DNA of 64,000 bases. Origin: Fasciolopsis buskii. Lineage: Eukaryota > Platyhelminthes > Trematoda > Plagiorchiida > Fasciolidae. A program made the position numbers and the translations under genes. This document shows positions 1 through 13,979 of the stretch, in pieces (the first letter of the stretch is position 1; each line of letters begins with the position of its first letter). The stretch is from NCBI GenBank assembly GCA_008360955.1, contig LUCM01003878.1, forward strand, positions 62,001-126,000. Reading direction: 5' to 3'. The notes under the pieces were generated by a model. It was not told where the DNA came from and did no database searches. It saw only the letters and a list, made by a program, of their open reading frames with translations.

Positions 1-22
1 TCGACAGACAAAGCGAATCAAA

Positions 23-365
23 TCAAAGCAAACCAGGTTTCTTTCCATTGTGAAACCAGGCTACGGAAAACAGACCAGGGTAAGCAAACAGTAGTTGGCA
101 TTTAGGATAGACAGAACTCAAGTAGTCCGAACCGACTGACAGAAGGCCCACTAGAGGGTTAATGATAGACGTCATCCACTCGGAGGTAAGAAGACCGGGA
201 TCATGTTCAGTTTGTTTGCAGACACTAAAGTTGAAGTCAGATGTATATGCGAGACCAAGGAGAGGTGGGAATAGGGTTGCGGTATTCACTCTAGCAACTC
301 TCGTCTCATCTGAAATGAAGACTGCATTGGCTGCACTTACGAGTACTTGACGCAAACGTTTTCAT
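23..365 (-). CDS. Candidate 5' end of a gene with a 31-nt intron, product unknown
   Basis: Read on the minus strand, an ATG at 365-363 opens an 8-codon exon (365-341). It is followed by a 31-nt intron (340-310) with a consensus GTAAGT donor and a TTCATTTCAG acceptor. The downstream exon (309-23) continues in frame to a TGA at the window edge, giving about 103 residues. The exon 2 peptide is mixed hydrophobic (for example NPLVGLLSVGSDYLSS, then a PGLFSVAWF stretch) with no family I recognise. Introns of about 30 nt are known from schistosome genes, so the splice model fits the proposed host. Without splicing the same frame reads from an ATG at 355, so the intron is inferred. The gene could continue past position 1 if a donor lies before the stop. 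Confidence 0.4.
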
Positions 366-3250
366 TTCTATTCTATCAAGAATCCACTTAAATCACAACA
401 ACAGCTATTTGTGGTTCAGATCGGATACACTTAGTGTTTCTGATAGGACTACCCTGAGTGGTCTGGGGTTCCTTATGCGTGTGGTAACTATTAGAGTTCC
501 AAATCAGAAACTTAATGGAGCAATACTGTTAGTAGATTTTGGTTTCATTGAAGTGGGTGTCAATTAGCAACTCATATCATAAATCTCAAATGCCAACGTC
601 TTTCACAACCGGAGAGCAATCTGCAATTTTGGGATTGGTGAAGGATTTTGAGCGAGTTTTCCAAGAGTCACATTTATATTACTGAGGACTATACGTCGAC
701 ACTAATCTGCTGTGTAAATTTGACGTTGCGACGAAGATCAAACTTGTTGAAGGGCGAAGTGTAATTTATCGCATCCATCCAGTCGTGGTATGTTTTGCAA
801 CATGTCCTTAGCCATGCGTATGCCACGCTGTGGTTTATTAAAATCAATCGTTAGCGGACTGAACTTGACGTGTACTTAAATCCACAACCGTAGTTTGATT
901 CAAAAGGACTCGTTCTGGGTAATTGTGTTCTATTTTGGAGGAACGCTGTTTCGTGCTATATAGGGAGGTCAGGGAAGATGAGTCCCGCCCTGTGTTAGTT
1001 TAAGTTACAATATCAATTGCCGGTTATTAGCGCATACTCACATGATCTACGAACTTGAGTGACTGACCAGCAACACAAATAGATAACTTGGAACTATGGT
1101 GTGTTCGATTTACCCGGATCCAGCTGTAAATGTCCACATTTACATCTTGGCTGTTCGTGGAAGACAACAGTTTCACCAGTTATTCACTTTGGAGGTCAGG
1201 TCAAATAATGTTCTGTAATTAGGTGCCCAATTAACTGCCGTAAGTATGAAAACTAATATACGGATCAGGAAGCATGATTTTTGAATCGAATATTTTTATG
1301 CCTTGTGTTAGTCTTGTATTTCTGCATGACAGTCAGTCGGACAATCCACTGATATTTTCCTTACATCAGTATTACTAAAGTACTGAAGTCACAAACTCCC
1401 AGACACATGATGAGTCATTGTATTTTTTAGCTCATTGGATGAATCCCATTTTTCTACCGTTGTCTGTTTACATGCACGTGTTATTTAGTTGTATTTGTTA
1501 TCATATGAATGGTTGCACTCGTTGGCTTGCACACGTTTCAATTTACGGATCCGACTAGGGGCAAGTGTACAGTATCATCTTCTGCGTTGCACCAGAAATA
1601 GCATACAAACTGTGTACTTTGGATATGACAATGCATAATCTTTATGGGCTGTTGGGGTCGGTGCAACAGCCAGTCAACCGAGCACCCATTTACACGGAAC
1701 TTTGATTGTCATACACCTGGTAGACACTGTTCTACTGATCGCCTTCCACCAGGAAATGTTGCTTGTTTGTCTGACCACTACTGAAATCTTTCATTCTTCA
1801 TATTTAAATTATCCAAAATGAAGTACATCTGCCTCAACCACACGGTTAATTTATTTTGGTGAAGTGAAACCGATTGAACTATCGATCGGATGTCCGCCCA
1901 CCGTTTTTTAATTTGATCCGTGGATGTGCTCATTAAACGATCTATCATTTTTGGTTGCACGCATCCCACAACCAATTCAACATGATTTGCTGACTGTGAT
2001 TGACACTGACTACTCAACGGTAACAAGACTGATCGAAATTCACATTTAGCTTTACGGCTGTGTTGTTTCAACCATCACAATGAATAGGCTACTTTACACA
2101 CATCATGTGATCACTTACAATTTTACCATCTGTGAAGCAAGACAACACGGTGCTACCGCAAAAATCGAAACATTTATGAAAGGCCCAACGCGAATTCTGT
2201 TTTTCTGTGTGACCAAGTTTGCAATTGACAGAATAAGTAGCTGTTCATAGACACATTTATCCAGTCTCGGAAAGCCGAGATACAGGCATCGACTGTGACT
2301 TACGCTATACTTAAAAATGATGCCTGGTTTTGCGTTTCAAGATCGAGCAGAACCGGTAACTGGTTAGGATTACGATCCTCAAATGGTTTAAGAAAGTGTC
2401 CCCATTAGAAGACTATTTCCTCCATAACTTGATCTTTATTTGGATTGCTGGAGAAATTGAAACTTCGCTTTCGTTGTCTTCATTTAGTTTGGCCGACAAA
2501 TTCTCGCATTTGAGAATCTATGAAGCAGTGGTGGTTCGATGTAAAAACGGGAATTCGATCACGATAAACGACTTTACAGGACTGTTCAGCTTCATCTGTT
2601 CAAAATATTCGCATAAGTAGTTATAATGGTCCCAATATATGATATAAATCATCACATGAAGACACTAGCGATCATGTTGTTCTAATAGTTTGGACTTTTC
2701 AAACTGTGTGACAACATTTGCCAAATTGCGGTAAGGTGAAATTTATTGGGAAAACATTTTGCCTTTCAATCTTCTATAAATTTCGGTGAAGCGCATTCGT
2801 GGAACTATAAATAGTACTCAAATTTGATGTTGATGATTATACCATCCACTTGTCTAATCAGCAGATCGGATTGCCCCCCACTCTTTGCGTCTACAATTAG
2901 CAACGAACCGTCATTTTGTACAAAGCTAACTATACTGCATGATAAGTATTCTCGATCGAAAGTGAGTCAGAAGATATGCATGTTGTTGGCATCTAACCAG
3001 GTTAAGCAAACGAATCAATGTTAGTGACAGATGACTACATCAAATGAACTCATTGAATTCGCAAACCTATTAAGGCTACAGTTCCTTGATGATGTACTGA
3101 CTTACACGTGTTCTGCCTTCCTGAAACTTCTTGAGTGATACTACGTGCGACGCGTACGAGAATGCATATCGGTAATGACTATGCCAGGCATTTTGCCAGC
3201 AAACTTGTATCTTTCTAAGAACGAAAACTTAGGAAGCTTAGGTAGAGATA
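366..3250. other. Non-coding, nothing recognised
   Basis: AT-rich sequence with dense stops in all frames. A donor-like GTAAGT follows 1225, but no open exon leads into it. I saw no repeat, RNA gene or transposon motif. Confidence 0.5.
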
Positions 3251-3251
3251 G

Positions 3252-3764
3252 TTGTTGTCTTCCGGAAATCGTACTCACATAGTCACAGATGCAAGTCTAC
3301 TGAGCACAATCCAGCAGACCGTAAACATTCGCGAAAACAGTCTGTGCGACCTTGCTTGCGCATCAGGTATAAGCAGCGCAAAAGTTCAGAAAATGAATCA
3401 CGAGGACAACGCAACTGGTTTGGTACATGCCATGGACGGGTCGGAAACAGAGCCAAAATCAGCTTGGCAACTAAACGTATGGGCCTGCGAATCACCATAA
3501 ATCTTGTGTCTATATGTCTCCAACGGATCGATGTCCGACCTCCAAGGCATATATATTTGTGTCAGCTGGACTGCTGCTCACAATGAAGCTCATGATTCTG
3601 TCCTCATCAATGCAGTTATTGCAATGAAGGTTATCGAATCGACTTCGCTCTCAAATCCACGAATCAGCAACCGAAACGGGGAGAACGATTATGCCTCCAC
3701 ATTGCAGGCTGCTGATACGATAGATTATTGGGAGCCTCATGAAAAACCGCTTTATATTTTCTGA
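3252..3764 (+). pseudogene. Coding-like patch with one in-frame stop, product unknown
   Basis: One plus-strand frame stays open for 171 codons, interrupted only by a TAA at 3498-3500. The first part includes a stretch that could be an exon of its own (3290-3366), with an acceptor CATAGTCACAG before it and a CAG/GTATAA donor after it. The second part is hydrophilic and ends HEKPLYIF before TGA. No domain is recognisable. At this base composition one such patch per window is close to chance, so this is a weak candidate. It may be a decayed gene, exons with an unseen short intron, or accident. Confidence 0.22.
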
Positions 3765-4070
3765 CGCAAGGTCCCGGATTTCCAAATGACCTGACAAAAT
3801 GTCGGTAAAGAAGCTATAACAGTCACAACTGGTCTGAGTCATGTGGGCAGGCGTAGCTGCATCAATTTGTCTGATGTTCCATCGTAAATTGCGGTGTTCT
3901 GCATTAAGTCGTGAGAAAGTACTGTTTTACCGTTTTCCTTACCAAGTGTTATGGTTAAATTATACTGTATCTAAGTCATTCCTTCTCATCGAATTTTGTT
4001 CTTCAGTCAGACAGTTAATCCGTGTTCACCAAATTATCCGAAATAATTGATCTTTAGATTAGGTTTGCGA

Positions 4071-4095
4071 ACGTACGCATGCGCGTGCGCACACG
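4071..4095. repeat. Alternating purine-pyrimidine tract (Z-DNA-prone)
   Basis: Twenty-five consecutive bases alternate purine and pyrimidine, starting ACGTACGCATGCGCGTGCGC and continuing ACACG. GC-rich alternation of this length is the classical sequence type for left-handed DNA. It stands alone in AT-rich surroundings. Confidence 0.7.
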
Positions 4096-4764
4096 AAACA
4101 GAAGGTTTGTTGTCTTAATCCATTTACATGTTAGTATGTTTTGACTTTGACTTTTTTGCTGAATGCCTCGTTTTGTTTATAGATGATGGTAATGATTCTA
4201 CGAGATGTTTTTTGGCAGATCACATAAGCCACGTGGTTCAGTTTTGAATGTGCATAGCAAACGCTGATCGTACGTTCGAACTCGTATTTTCCATGCAATC
4301 CGTCTCGCCTGTTTTATGTCAACACGAGATTCGACCGAGAAATTGTCGGGAAATTGCTTCAGTGAGCTAAGAGATACCCAACTAATAGTAATTATTGCTG
4401 AACAGGTGGATCATTCAATATGCTTTTAGTGATATCACTCAGTCCGTAATTAGACGAATAATATGGACGAGCAAGAGTAGAAAAGATCAACTCCTCTACC
4501 CTAATCCGCGAATTGTTGTACACAGTTCAGTTACAACATTTCAGTGGACCTTGCCTCTGCCCAGACGTAAAATCATGTTCAGCAGTCACAAACCCATAAG
4601 TTGGTGGATAGTGTACCTTGATTAATCGAACCGTAGGCTAATTTAAAATTCATTTTGTGTTCATTATCGTGTCCAAAAATCGATTTCATGGCAGAGCATC
4701 AAATTGGTGACCTTCAGCCCAGTGAACAGACGTTTGTGCGATGTGCATATATATACGATAATAA

Positions 4765-4876
4765 GAATGTTTGGACAGAACAGTAACGGGTACGCATACC
4801 TGACGAGCGACAATAACCGCGAACCCGGTCATGTACTCCCGGGCAAATTGTGTTCACTCATCCAGATACTACTTAC
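4765..4876 (+). mobile_element. Decayed hammerhead-ribozyme element, copy A
   Basis: The core holds CTGACGA (4800-4806), a 3-bp stem II (GCG 4807-4809 with CGC 4818-4820) around an 8-nt loop, GAA plus a C at 4824, and CCGGTC (4825-4830). In a type I hammerhead the base at 4824 should be A15.1, pairing with U16.1; here it is C. Two G-to-A changes in the 3' strand of stem I (4831 and 4835) also break C-G pairs, so this copy is probably inactive. The right arm matches copy C closely (CTCCCGGGCAAATTGTG and on to about 4876). The left arm is shared with copy B (GGTACGCATAC). TATATA tracts lie on both sides. Confidence 0.7.
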
Positions 4877-4919
4877 AATTTCTATATACATATATATAGT
4901 GCAGTTAGCGGAATAAAAA

Positions 4920-7900
4920 GTTGTTAAGCAGAATTTGTACGCTTCGCATATATAAGGTGATTCAATAATTGAATGCCAGGTTGAAGGACACGTTTTTTAA
5001 AACCAAAGTAAATACAGAATGTTGACTTCACTCAACTCGTCTTTTAATTTTCTGTATTACAGTTAAACTGGTGCAGTAAAACGTAAATTGGGATTTTGAT
5101 TTGAATTGCAACGAATGGCATGGATCAAACCATGCACTTTTAATCACCCTCTGTTATGTCGAAAAGTATCAAAAGAATTAACCGTCGAAGAAACTCGACT
5201 AACCCAATCCAAATGGAATTTTGTCATCACAGTAATATACGCCACGCACATGTGCGTTCTGGGCACGTATCGGAATTCTGTTAGGTATCCAGTCCGGTCG
5301 ACGCTGAAAAGTGTGTGGATTTCGGGTTCCGCTTCATTCCAACTCCAAACAAAGCAATATGTTCATGATTTGCCGACTGAATGTGGATGGAAAATATTAC
5401 TGACCGGTACAGAAGAAATTAAGACACATCCGTGGATGGGAAATAGTGTACGGAAAACTTCAGAGGCTATTAGGTTGCTCCTGATATTCCCTATTCTTTT
5501 ATTATGCATTATTGGAGGAAACTATCCGTGTGTTATGATAAGTTAATTTATAGGATAGTTCGGGTTGGATCCTGCAGAATTTTGTGCTCACGGATGCAGA
5601 AAGTTCTGTTCGAATCACTGGAAGAAGGTTTTAGTACGTAGACATAAACAGATGTGATCACGTTCATGCAAGGCCTTAGAAACCTAATAATAAAAGTCTA
5701 GCGGCAGACCCTTGGTTACTTTTCCAGCAGCGGTCAGTTGGTACTATGCTTTTTTACTCTCTCAGCAAGATTTTAAAGAAATCGCGTGTCTCACTTGCGC
5801 AGTATGATGCACAATCCATCATGTAACTTCATACTGCTACTATTGTTATTCATTTTCTGAGCTGGCAGAGGACAAAATCTATTCAGAAATGCATAAACAC
5901 TTATCGGCCAGATCAATTGGGAATACGACAGTTATGCAACAGGCTTAGGAAAACAGTAATCACGTAGGGACAGATACGGACTAAAGTTTGACGAATACCG
6001 TCAACTGTGAATAGGGTTTGCGCTGTGACGGGGTGAATCTTTAGAAAGTCAAGTGTTTTGTTGTATCGTCGGACCTGGACTGGAAGTAATCTGGTTTTGT
6101 TGTTCTTGGTAGAATAGTGAACCTAAAGCAGGAATCAATTATCATGAAAAGCTATCAGTTGGTCACTGGTCATCAGTGAAGAAACGAGGCAGTTCATTTG
6201 GCGATGGTTACAGACAGGTAAATCTTCAGCCTGCTGCTTGATTCTGCACTGGTCACAAACCTTTTTGTCCCGCCGTGGGCTTCGGGTATGTAGTTGTTTT
6301 TCACAAAACTTAGGGTGTGTTAACAAAGATCGTTAAGTTTGTATGAAGGCCACAACAGCCTGACTCAAATCTGACGCCATTCTGTGTACGACCGATTCAG
6401 CAGCTTATTTTATTTGGTTGAATACATCACTCATGGATTAAATATTTTTATGACTTATGGTTGGAAACCCAGTCTCCCACTAACTACGTTCTGATTTTAA
6501 ACTATCTTCAGCAAACTTTATCTCGACAGCAACTGAAAATAAGCTCATTCGTTCGCACGAATGTGCAGCTATTCATTAAAAGGTTTTACTATTTGCCATG
6601 TTTCGCTAATCATGCTCCCTCTGTCAATTTTCCGGGGTTCCCGGCAATCTACATTAGATTAATCCTCACGGTGTTTGATTTCCTGGCATCTTTCGACGGC
6701 GTAACGTGACAGCTGCTTAAATATGCCATCTTATCACAACATGGTAAGATCAGCCTTAAGCTTAAACTAATCTCATCTATGGATATAGTAGCAAGCGCAT
6801 TTTTCCCCTGACACACAATACCACTCACGCACAAATTTGCTCCATCTTTAGCTTCTAAGCTTGACTGCCGCACAGGATGCTAAAAGAAACTGCCAAAGCG
6901 CCATAAATTTTCGCATTTTCACACACTGACCTTCTCATTTTGATTAGCCTCCAAAAATCATTACCCTGACTCTACACCCAGCGAGGCACTACGAAATATG
7001 CGGGAAAAAATGTTTCAGCCGGTTGACTGACCGAATAATGAACATAATTTCCGTTGTTCTGTTTGACGAAGTAGAATCAGAACAATAAGGGCTACGTTTT
7101 GAGAGCAACTTCATCCGTTCGCTTTAGGCAGGAGAAAAACGACTTACATTAAAAATCACAAGAACAAAATACGTCAAACATCGATAATTTATCTGTTTTG
7201 AATGCTTGATCAGATCGATAATTACAGTGAAAAACTGGTTGATGTGACCGTTTTGCATCCTCGCAAAGATCAATCAAAGTGTACATCTTAAGGAGTGCAG
7301 AGTGGTAAGAACCATCAAAATCCAGTAAAATCAATGCATATCTATTTCATTTACAAAATAAAATCATATAACACTTCACCTAACTTGGCCCATCTAAACC
7401 CTAACGAGAAAAGATGGCGTAGGCTTGCACGATGAGCAGTGTTCATGTGTTGTAGTCCTCTTTGCACCGCAAAATGTTGTGACAGCTGGGTTTGTATCTT
7501 TCACTCAAGGAATATCATATTGAGAAATTAATTGCAGTGCATTTTACCGCTTTGAAACAAGGCACAGAAAGCGAGAACCGCGTACACTCAAACGTTACAC
7601 CAAGGAAACCTGATAAAAGGCTACAGTTGGGATAGGGTAATGAAGTTAGAAAAGCACGGATTGGAAGTCTTCACGGAAACTGCTGGAACGATAGGGGTGC
7701 AGCTTCGGACGGACGCACTTGACCCGGACATGAGCAACATCACTTGAATAACACCAGGTCAGCAACTATCCGTTTTCGACCGCAAGCAACCAGATTGAAA
7801 CATATTGTCGAAAATGGGCACACAGTAGATAGAATCTCACTGGCATTCGGTGGACCTTACGACAATATTTTCGATTCTCGGTTGTCATCGAACCCGCTCC

Positions 7901-10900
7901 GACCTAATGTTTTTATGTTAACCTTTCTAAACTTACCAAAAATGGTACACTTTACTTTCTTGCTGACAATGGATTAAAAAAGTACTCCTGGAGCAGGTAA
8001 AAGTGCACCGCATTCTATTAGTGGGGAATAAACCTTGTCGTTTTGCCAAACTACCGACAAATTCAGTGACGGCCAACTTTTCCAATGAATATATCTTTCA
8101 ACAAATTCAGTTATTAATAAAAACTGAATGCTTTCACCGGACGCATTCATTCTTTCTTTGTCAGTCAATCGTGAATTTCGATGTTTTCGATTTATTAAAA
8201 CATGGAATACTAACCGTCTTTTATTGCCGATCCCACATGTAAAAGTCGAGCAAGGTTACCGTACAAGCAGAATGAGTGGCTATTTTTTGCCGTATTTGCT
8301 GAACGTTCGCATTTGTCGCGCGCTCGGACACAGTGGTTGCCACGTTACTTTTCGCTTTGGCGACGGGAGTTGTGTAAATCACGAACGCACATTCCATGAA
8401 CTGCTGTCTTGTAATATTGCTATCCTTGTAATCGATGTTGATCATTATTGGTGTGAATAAAAGTCTCCTCCCCAACAGCGTAAATATTTTGCGAGGCATC
8501 ATTCAATCTGTGAAACTCGCACGGCTTTGAATCTGGGCACAGCTGAACCACCAACGCAATATACCAGTTTGTATCTTCGCCATTGTTTGTGTGCGTATTG
8601 CTGGAGTTTGTTGTGTTAGATTACGTTTACCGTTTCTTCTGGGAGCCCATTTTCCTTACCATTTGCGCAAACGTCTGTTTAATTACAATACCCAAGGGGC
8701 TCTTACGCAACAACCTTTCTACTATAGGAAGCTTCAACAATCAATTTCCGATCAGTCGATTTTCATTCAACTCCATCAAATTCCATCACACATGTTTGCG
8801 TCGTGCCTTATTTGCAAGCATTCTTTAAGAGGTTCTCAATGTCCGTGACAAACACACTAATGAAAAATTATGACGTTTAAAAGATTTCCCATAAACAGTC
8901 GGATGGGTGTGTTCTCTCAGAACTCTCGATTGACTTAGCAGAAAAATCCACAGACACGTATGGACTAAGGCTTTGTACGACGAAGTGTTTCATTTAGTAC
9001 TTCTTATTCGGCATTTGCATGTATAGTGCTAGGTTTCAACGATGTAAGAAAGAACTCAACAGTTTTAATAGATAAACGGCAGCGCGGCAAAACTCCGTAA
9101 TCCGACAACTAAATGAACTCTTGTAGTTTGTGTTCGATTCGCAGGTACATTTGTGTGCAACTTATGAATGATAGAATTCAGGACAGGTAGAGAAATAAAA
9201 ATGACTAGCTAAAAGATGGGATAAGAAGTAAGCTTATGAGTGGATGAAGGTTTTGCAACCATATCAGATTAATTAATTAACATTTTAATATAAGCCTTCT
9301 GTCTAGCAGAATTAAAAATTTCTCGCGAGCCAAATTTTGAATGGTATTTTGACAAAGCCTCATTTCGGTAACTTCCGATTGACATGATTTGCAATTATGA
9401 AGCACTGACAAAGGAGCTAGTTAGATGATACTCGGTACAGAAGACTGCAGCCTGGAAAAAGATGAGTGCTTCAACAGAGGAGTCCAAAGTTCCCTCTATT
9501 ATGGTTAAAAAAGCAAAGAAGAAATATCAAATCGAAAGTGATGTAGACTTTGACAAAAGGAAAATCTGACAATTTACTTTCAATTTCATCATACGAAATG
9601 CTAGCGTCATACATCTCCCAGTCGACAATATCTTGTAGTTGACCAAAAGTGTGTAAATTCAACTATTTTCTGAGACCAGCGCTTCTATGAATGCTTATCC
9701 GTTGCGGACCAAAGTATTGAGCTGAATTCTTGTGCAAACGTTTTTTCACCTTTGTGAAAAAGAATAAAGTTCATGAGAACACGGAATAAATGACATCTTT
9801 TGACATGGAATTAGCAATCAAAAACTTTTATACTGGTCAAGATGATGAACCTTGTGCTGGACAAAAATTAAATTGAGGTCAAACAGCGAACTTGTAGTCC
9901 AAACTTTGGAAAATAATTTAAGAATTTACCTTTCTGTTAGGGCGGTGATATCACGGGCAAAAAGATGAACTGATCATGTGTCCTTAACTAGGTCTTCTCT
10001 CGGTTATATTCCTAGTCCAATCGGGACATGGATTGCACCAAATCATTAAACCCAGCTTGGACCTATGGACCGAATATATGCACCATAGAATAATGCCTCG
10101 CGATTTATTGACAAATGTCCAAAAAACCGTCTTACTTCAACGGCCTTGTTTTTATTACATGGTACACGACTGAGTTAACGAAAGACGGAATTGTAGTTTT
10201 TCTGAATTTAAGCCTGTGCCATTTGCAGTACAACCAGGGACAGGTATGATTTGCATAAGTTCGAATAACAGACCGAGAAATATTTACAGTCCTGGAAAAG
10301 CTGGTTGAGGACAGGAAACTATGCAAAAAGTGTACAGGAATTGTGCATTGTTCTCAGGTGTGTATGCTGGGATTGTTTGTGGCGTGAACCCCTTGTTGCC
10401 GATAAAAAGATGAGTATTCCGCATGATTTCGCTTAAAAACGATAAAATCTGGGAAATTCTAGGACACTATTCGACTAAGTTCGCCGGAAAATTATCCCCT
10501 GCGCTAATTCGAATCGTATCAAAACAAAGCAACTCAGCATTCACAGATTCGAGGGTATTTTGCTGCATGTGTCGCAATATTGTTATATTAGCTCAGCTTA
10601 TACTGCGGTGCACGCGATACTGGACAAACCTCAAGACGATTGTTAGAATAAGTGCACGATCGTGTCTCTCGTTGCTCCTCCTAATGTCAGCCTCAGGATA
10701 ATCAACAAGGAAATTCTACAGCGTTTGACTGAAAACGGGCACAAAACTGACGGACAAGAGCATTTGAGCTAAGTCCAGCAGCACCGATGATTAACGCCAA
10801 ATTTTCGCACAGACAGCTTTCCATGAGTCCGTAAAAATTATCCTAAACAGTGTTAGCAACGCGAAATCATAGCACTTTCATTGCCAGGACGACCATAATA

Positions 10901-13900
10901 TTTTATTCGGTAATTTCCCAGCTCTGACTTTTCAAACCTCACGTTTTACAACTTCGTTTCGTTTCCTCAGTCTCTATCATTCTAAACATTCGCACATTGT
11001 ATGTAAGCAGGCCCGCTCAAACGAAACAAATGGAACCCAAAATTCCACTTAGTTGTCAGATCGCCAAATTTATTGTACATCCGTCTACTCAATACAACCA
11101 ACGTTAACACATCCTCACCTTGACTACCCGACATTGGCAGTTTAAAAGCAAGAGGCAATGTATCGGAAACAGTTCTGTAAGTTAGCATATTTTTTCTTGA
11201 TCCGATAGGTAGCGATTGACAAGCTGAGGTGGATCTTTGCAACCATCATTGGAAAACACACGTGAATTTTATTCTGCTTCCCGCTAAGTTTAAGTTTCGT
11301 TTTTTAAATTGTGATTCTCTTCTGCAAGGTAGCTTAAAACCAAGTTATCTTGTACCTTCTATGCGGTCAAATTATTGCAAATAGTTTTGTTTGTGTGCGA
11401 ATGTTTTAGTAGTCCAGTTAGTTTATTTGCCACACGGAAAATTTGTTTGTTTCACAATCCAGTGTCCCATTTCGTTGTATCTAACTGTTCTCATTGTCCC
11501 TCAAATTTTCGAAGTAACAGTAACAGTGATGTCTTTGTCAAGGCTTACGTGATTATCAGAAGTGGTATAAGTCTAGATTGAACTTGCGTCGCATTCAACA
11601 GAACAATTGGAAGAAATATGTTGCGATGCATAATCATTTTGTTTGGTTCGCGGGAACCAAACCTAAAAAAACTTGTCACTGAGAAGGGATGCGAAGTAGA
11701 CTGAATCTACGGTTATATTATCAAATCCAGCGGGGCTTTGTATGCAAAAGATTCCGAACCTGATTGAGCTCCTGCCAGCAAACTAGCCCACATAAATTTC
11801 CGTCGAACGCGAAGATAATCGTGCGTTGTTCAGGTCATCCAAACGTATGCAGTCTGGTTCAATTAGCGGTAAACCAATGATCACGTTTTGTATTTGAGGA
11901 CACGAAGCGAAAACACTGTTTTTTATCTTCAAAGACTTTTTGTTATAGTCCAAAAAATGTGCAAGCAGTGTCCCATTACATCTTTTCCATTTGGCTTTAT
12001 TTGGCTAGTGCATTAATTCTTTGTTGTTGGTTGATGATATTCGTTAGTGGCCAGCATAGTCAGCTTTGTACTTGGTGAACTAACTTAACAGCTGTACTGT
12101 TTGTCGGCGGTGTACGGAAACAGCATAAGTGCGCAGTGAGTTTTTCTGTGAAGAAAAACACCAGCTGAACTGTTTGGACAAACGATTAAGATCCCGTGAA
12201 CCTCCATTTGTTCAAAGACTTAGACTTACTGTTACCAAATTTCGAATAAAAACTACGGACACATTGATGAAGGAACGCAAAGTGAGTGTTGCTAGTTGGA
12301 GATTCGTGAAAACGATTTCGGACCGACACACTTACGTTGCAATCAGCTAGATGTCGATCACGAAACTCAGTACATCTGCATAGTAAAATGAAAAATTCTG
12401 TCAGGTCAGAACAGAGCTTTTGGTTACATACAAGGCGTGTCAGGGTAAACGAAAGGGTCTGAAAGTGGAGCAGAACAAATATCCTTAATCTCTCACCACA
12501 AAAGGAAAAATACACAGATGCTGACTTTGCTTTATTACAACAAGTAGGCCGAAAACCAAATCCACTTGTCAGTCAGGGATTCGTTATCATATATGCAAAC
12601 CGAACGAGGCTCAGGTGAATGCGAAAAATCCCTGATTTAACATTTGGTCGGCCCTCAGACACAATGACCTCAAGTGTTTCTTGGTCAGGCAAATATGCTT
12701 GGGTGAATTGTGATCACCACGACCATTCACGTTCCCAAGAATGGAGGGTTTTAACAAAATCGGGATGCAAACGAGCGAGGTAAGATGAGTTGGGCTCGTC
12801 AAAGATTCAGATGATAAGGGGCTCAACACAACATCATCATCCTCAGTTTAGCCTTACCATTTTCGATGTATCCCCGAGTGGATTCTTAAGTTGGAGTGAG
12901 AGCTTGTGGGTTTTGGCTTTGTTCCACTTCCAGACCGTTTCGGCTATCTGTGTGCTCCCTGTAGATCAAGGGCTGAGTTGGTAAGATGCCTGGTGATGCA
13001 ATAAAATAGAATGAAACAACGCGAGAACAATTATAATGGAACACTGAACTTTGAATAATTGAAAAAAATGCAGAATGGCGCTCTCTTCAAAGGAGAAAGA
13101 ATTATCTTGTTCGCTGCAAGTCTACTTAGATATTTTCGAGCCTCGATACCACACACTCCCACGAGCTCTCAGTGCTTTACTATGTATTTGTAAAGTCAAA
13201 ACATCGGAATTCAATGTCTGTTTCTTTTCAGTCTCTCGAAACTCGGAATGATTTCAATTGGCTGAACAATTCCAGTAATCCTGCTATCTCCACAAATTCG
13301 ATCTTCGCCCAAGTGTGTCTCAATTCAAGGGTGGCTATTTCTGCCATAGTTAAGTTTTACTGTCTACTAGCTGCGCCTAATTCAAAGTTTAATGCAGTTA
13401 GGTTGACTTACTACAAACGATATTCTGAGCAAGACTAGTACAATATGTGATTCATTTGCCATGATGAGTAGGCCAAACGGCTGCGCACAATCCATCTGTT
13501 GCCTCGAGAATCTATTCCAAATGCTGCCTCTTGTTGAATTTCGCACCAGTTTATTGAAACACGATGAGGAATTTCTTTTTGCTAACAGACTATACGATGA
13601 AAGTAGTCACGATCTGGTCCTAAATACCCATGGACGAAACGGGCAAGTTCCAAAGCATCTGATTATTTTAATTAGATCCAATAAAGTGAATATTTATTTT
13701 GACGTCTCCGCTCAAAATGTGGAACTGCGTTTTCTAAACCTTAGGTATCGTCCTCTCTACTGGCTCCAGAATATTGTTGTGGTCATTTATTGTCACCTAT
13801 TTTCCCCTTATCTTTTATCTGCTTTATTATTGAAGCCATAAGATAAGCTATTTTAGGGAAAACGGTAACGATCAAATGAGAGTGGCCAAATGGGAAATTC
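4920..13900. other. Long non-coding stretch
   Basis: About 9 kb of AT-rich sequence with short open frames only. The longest is 146 codons at 5106-5546, with no recognisable motif, and such lengths are expected by chance. No repeat copy, RNA gene or clear exon was seen. It could be intergenic or the intron of a long gene. Confidence 0.5.
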
Positions 13901-13907
13901 AACCAGT

Positions 13908-13979
13908 GAAGCATGATTCGAATCCGAGACCGTCTGCTCGCAACGCCGAAATGCTTACCGCCTGACCACATCCGGTAGT
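13908..13979 (-). mobile_element. tRNA-derived SINE fragment
   Basis: On the minus strand an A-box-like TGGTCAGGCGGTAAG (complement of 13954-13968) is followed about 30 nt later by a B-box GGATTCGAATC (complement of 13915-13925). The spacing and the length of about 72 nt are tRNA-like. The acceptor stem does not close properly, so this is better read as a SINE head than as a working tRNA gene. Confidence 0.5.

Noticed and set aside
5106..5546. 146-codon open frame on the plus strand
   Set aside because: Length is within chance for a 64-kb AT-rich window, and there is no motif, codon bias or convincing splice context.
6135..6326. Cysteine-containing minus-strand frame (VCDQCRIKQQ) resembling a zinc finger
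   Set aside because: Only one CxxC pair with irregular later cysteines, 63 codons and no splice support.
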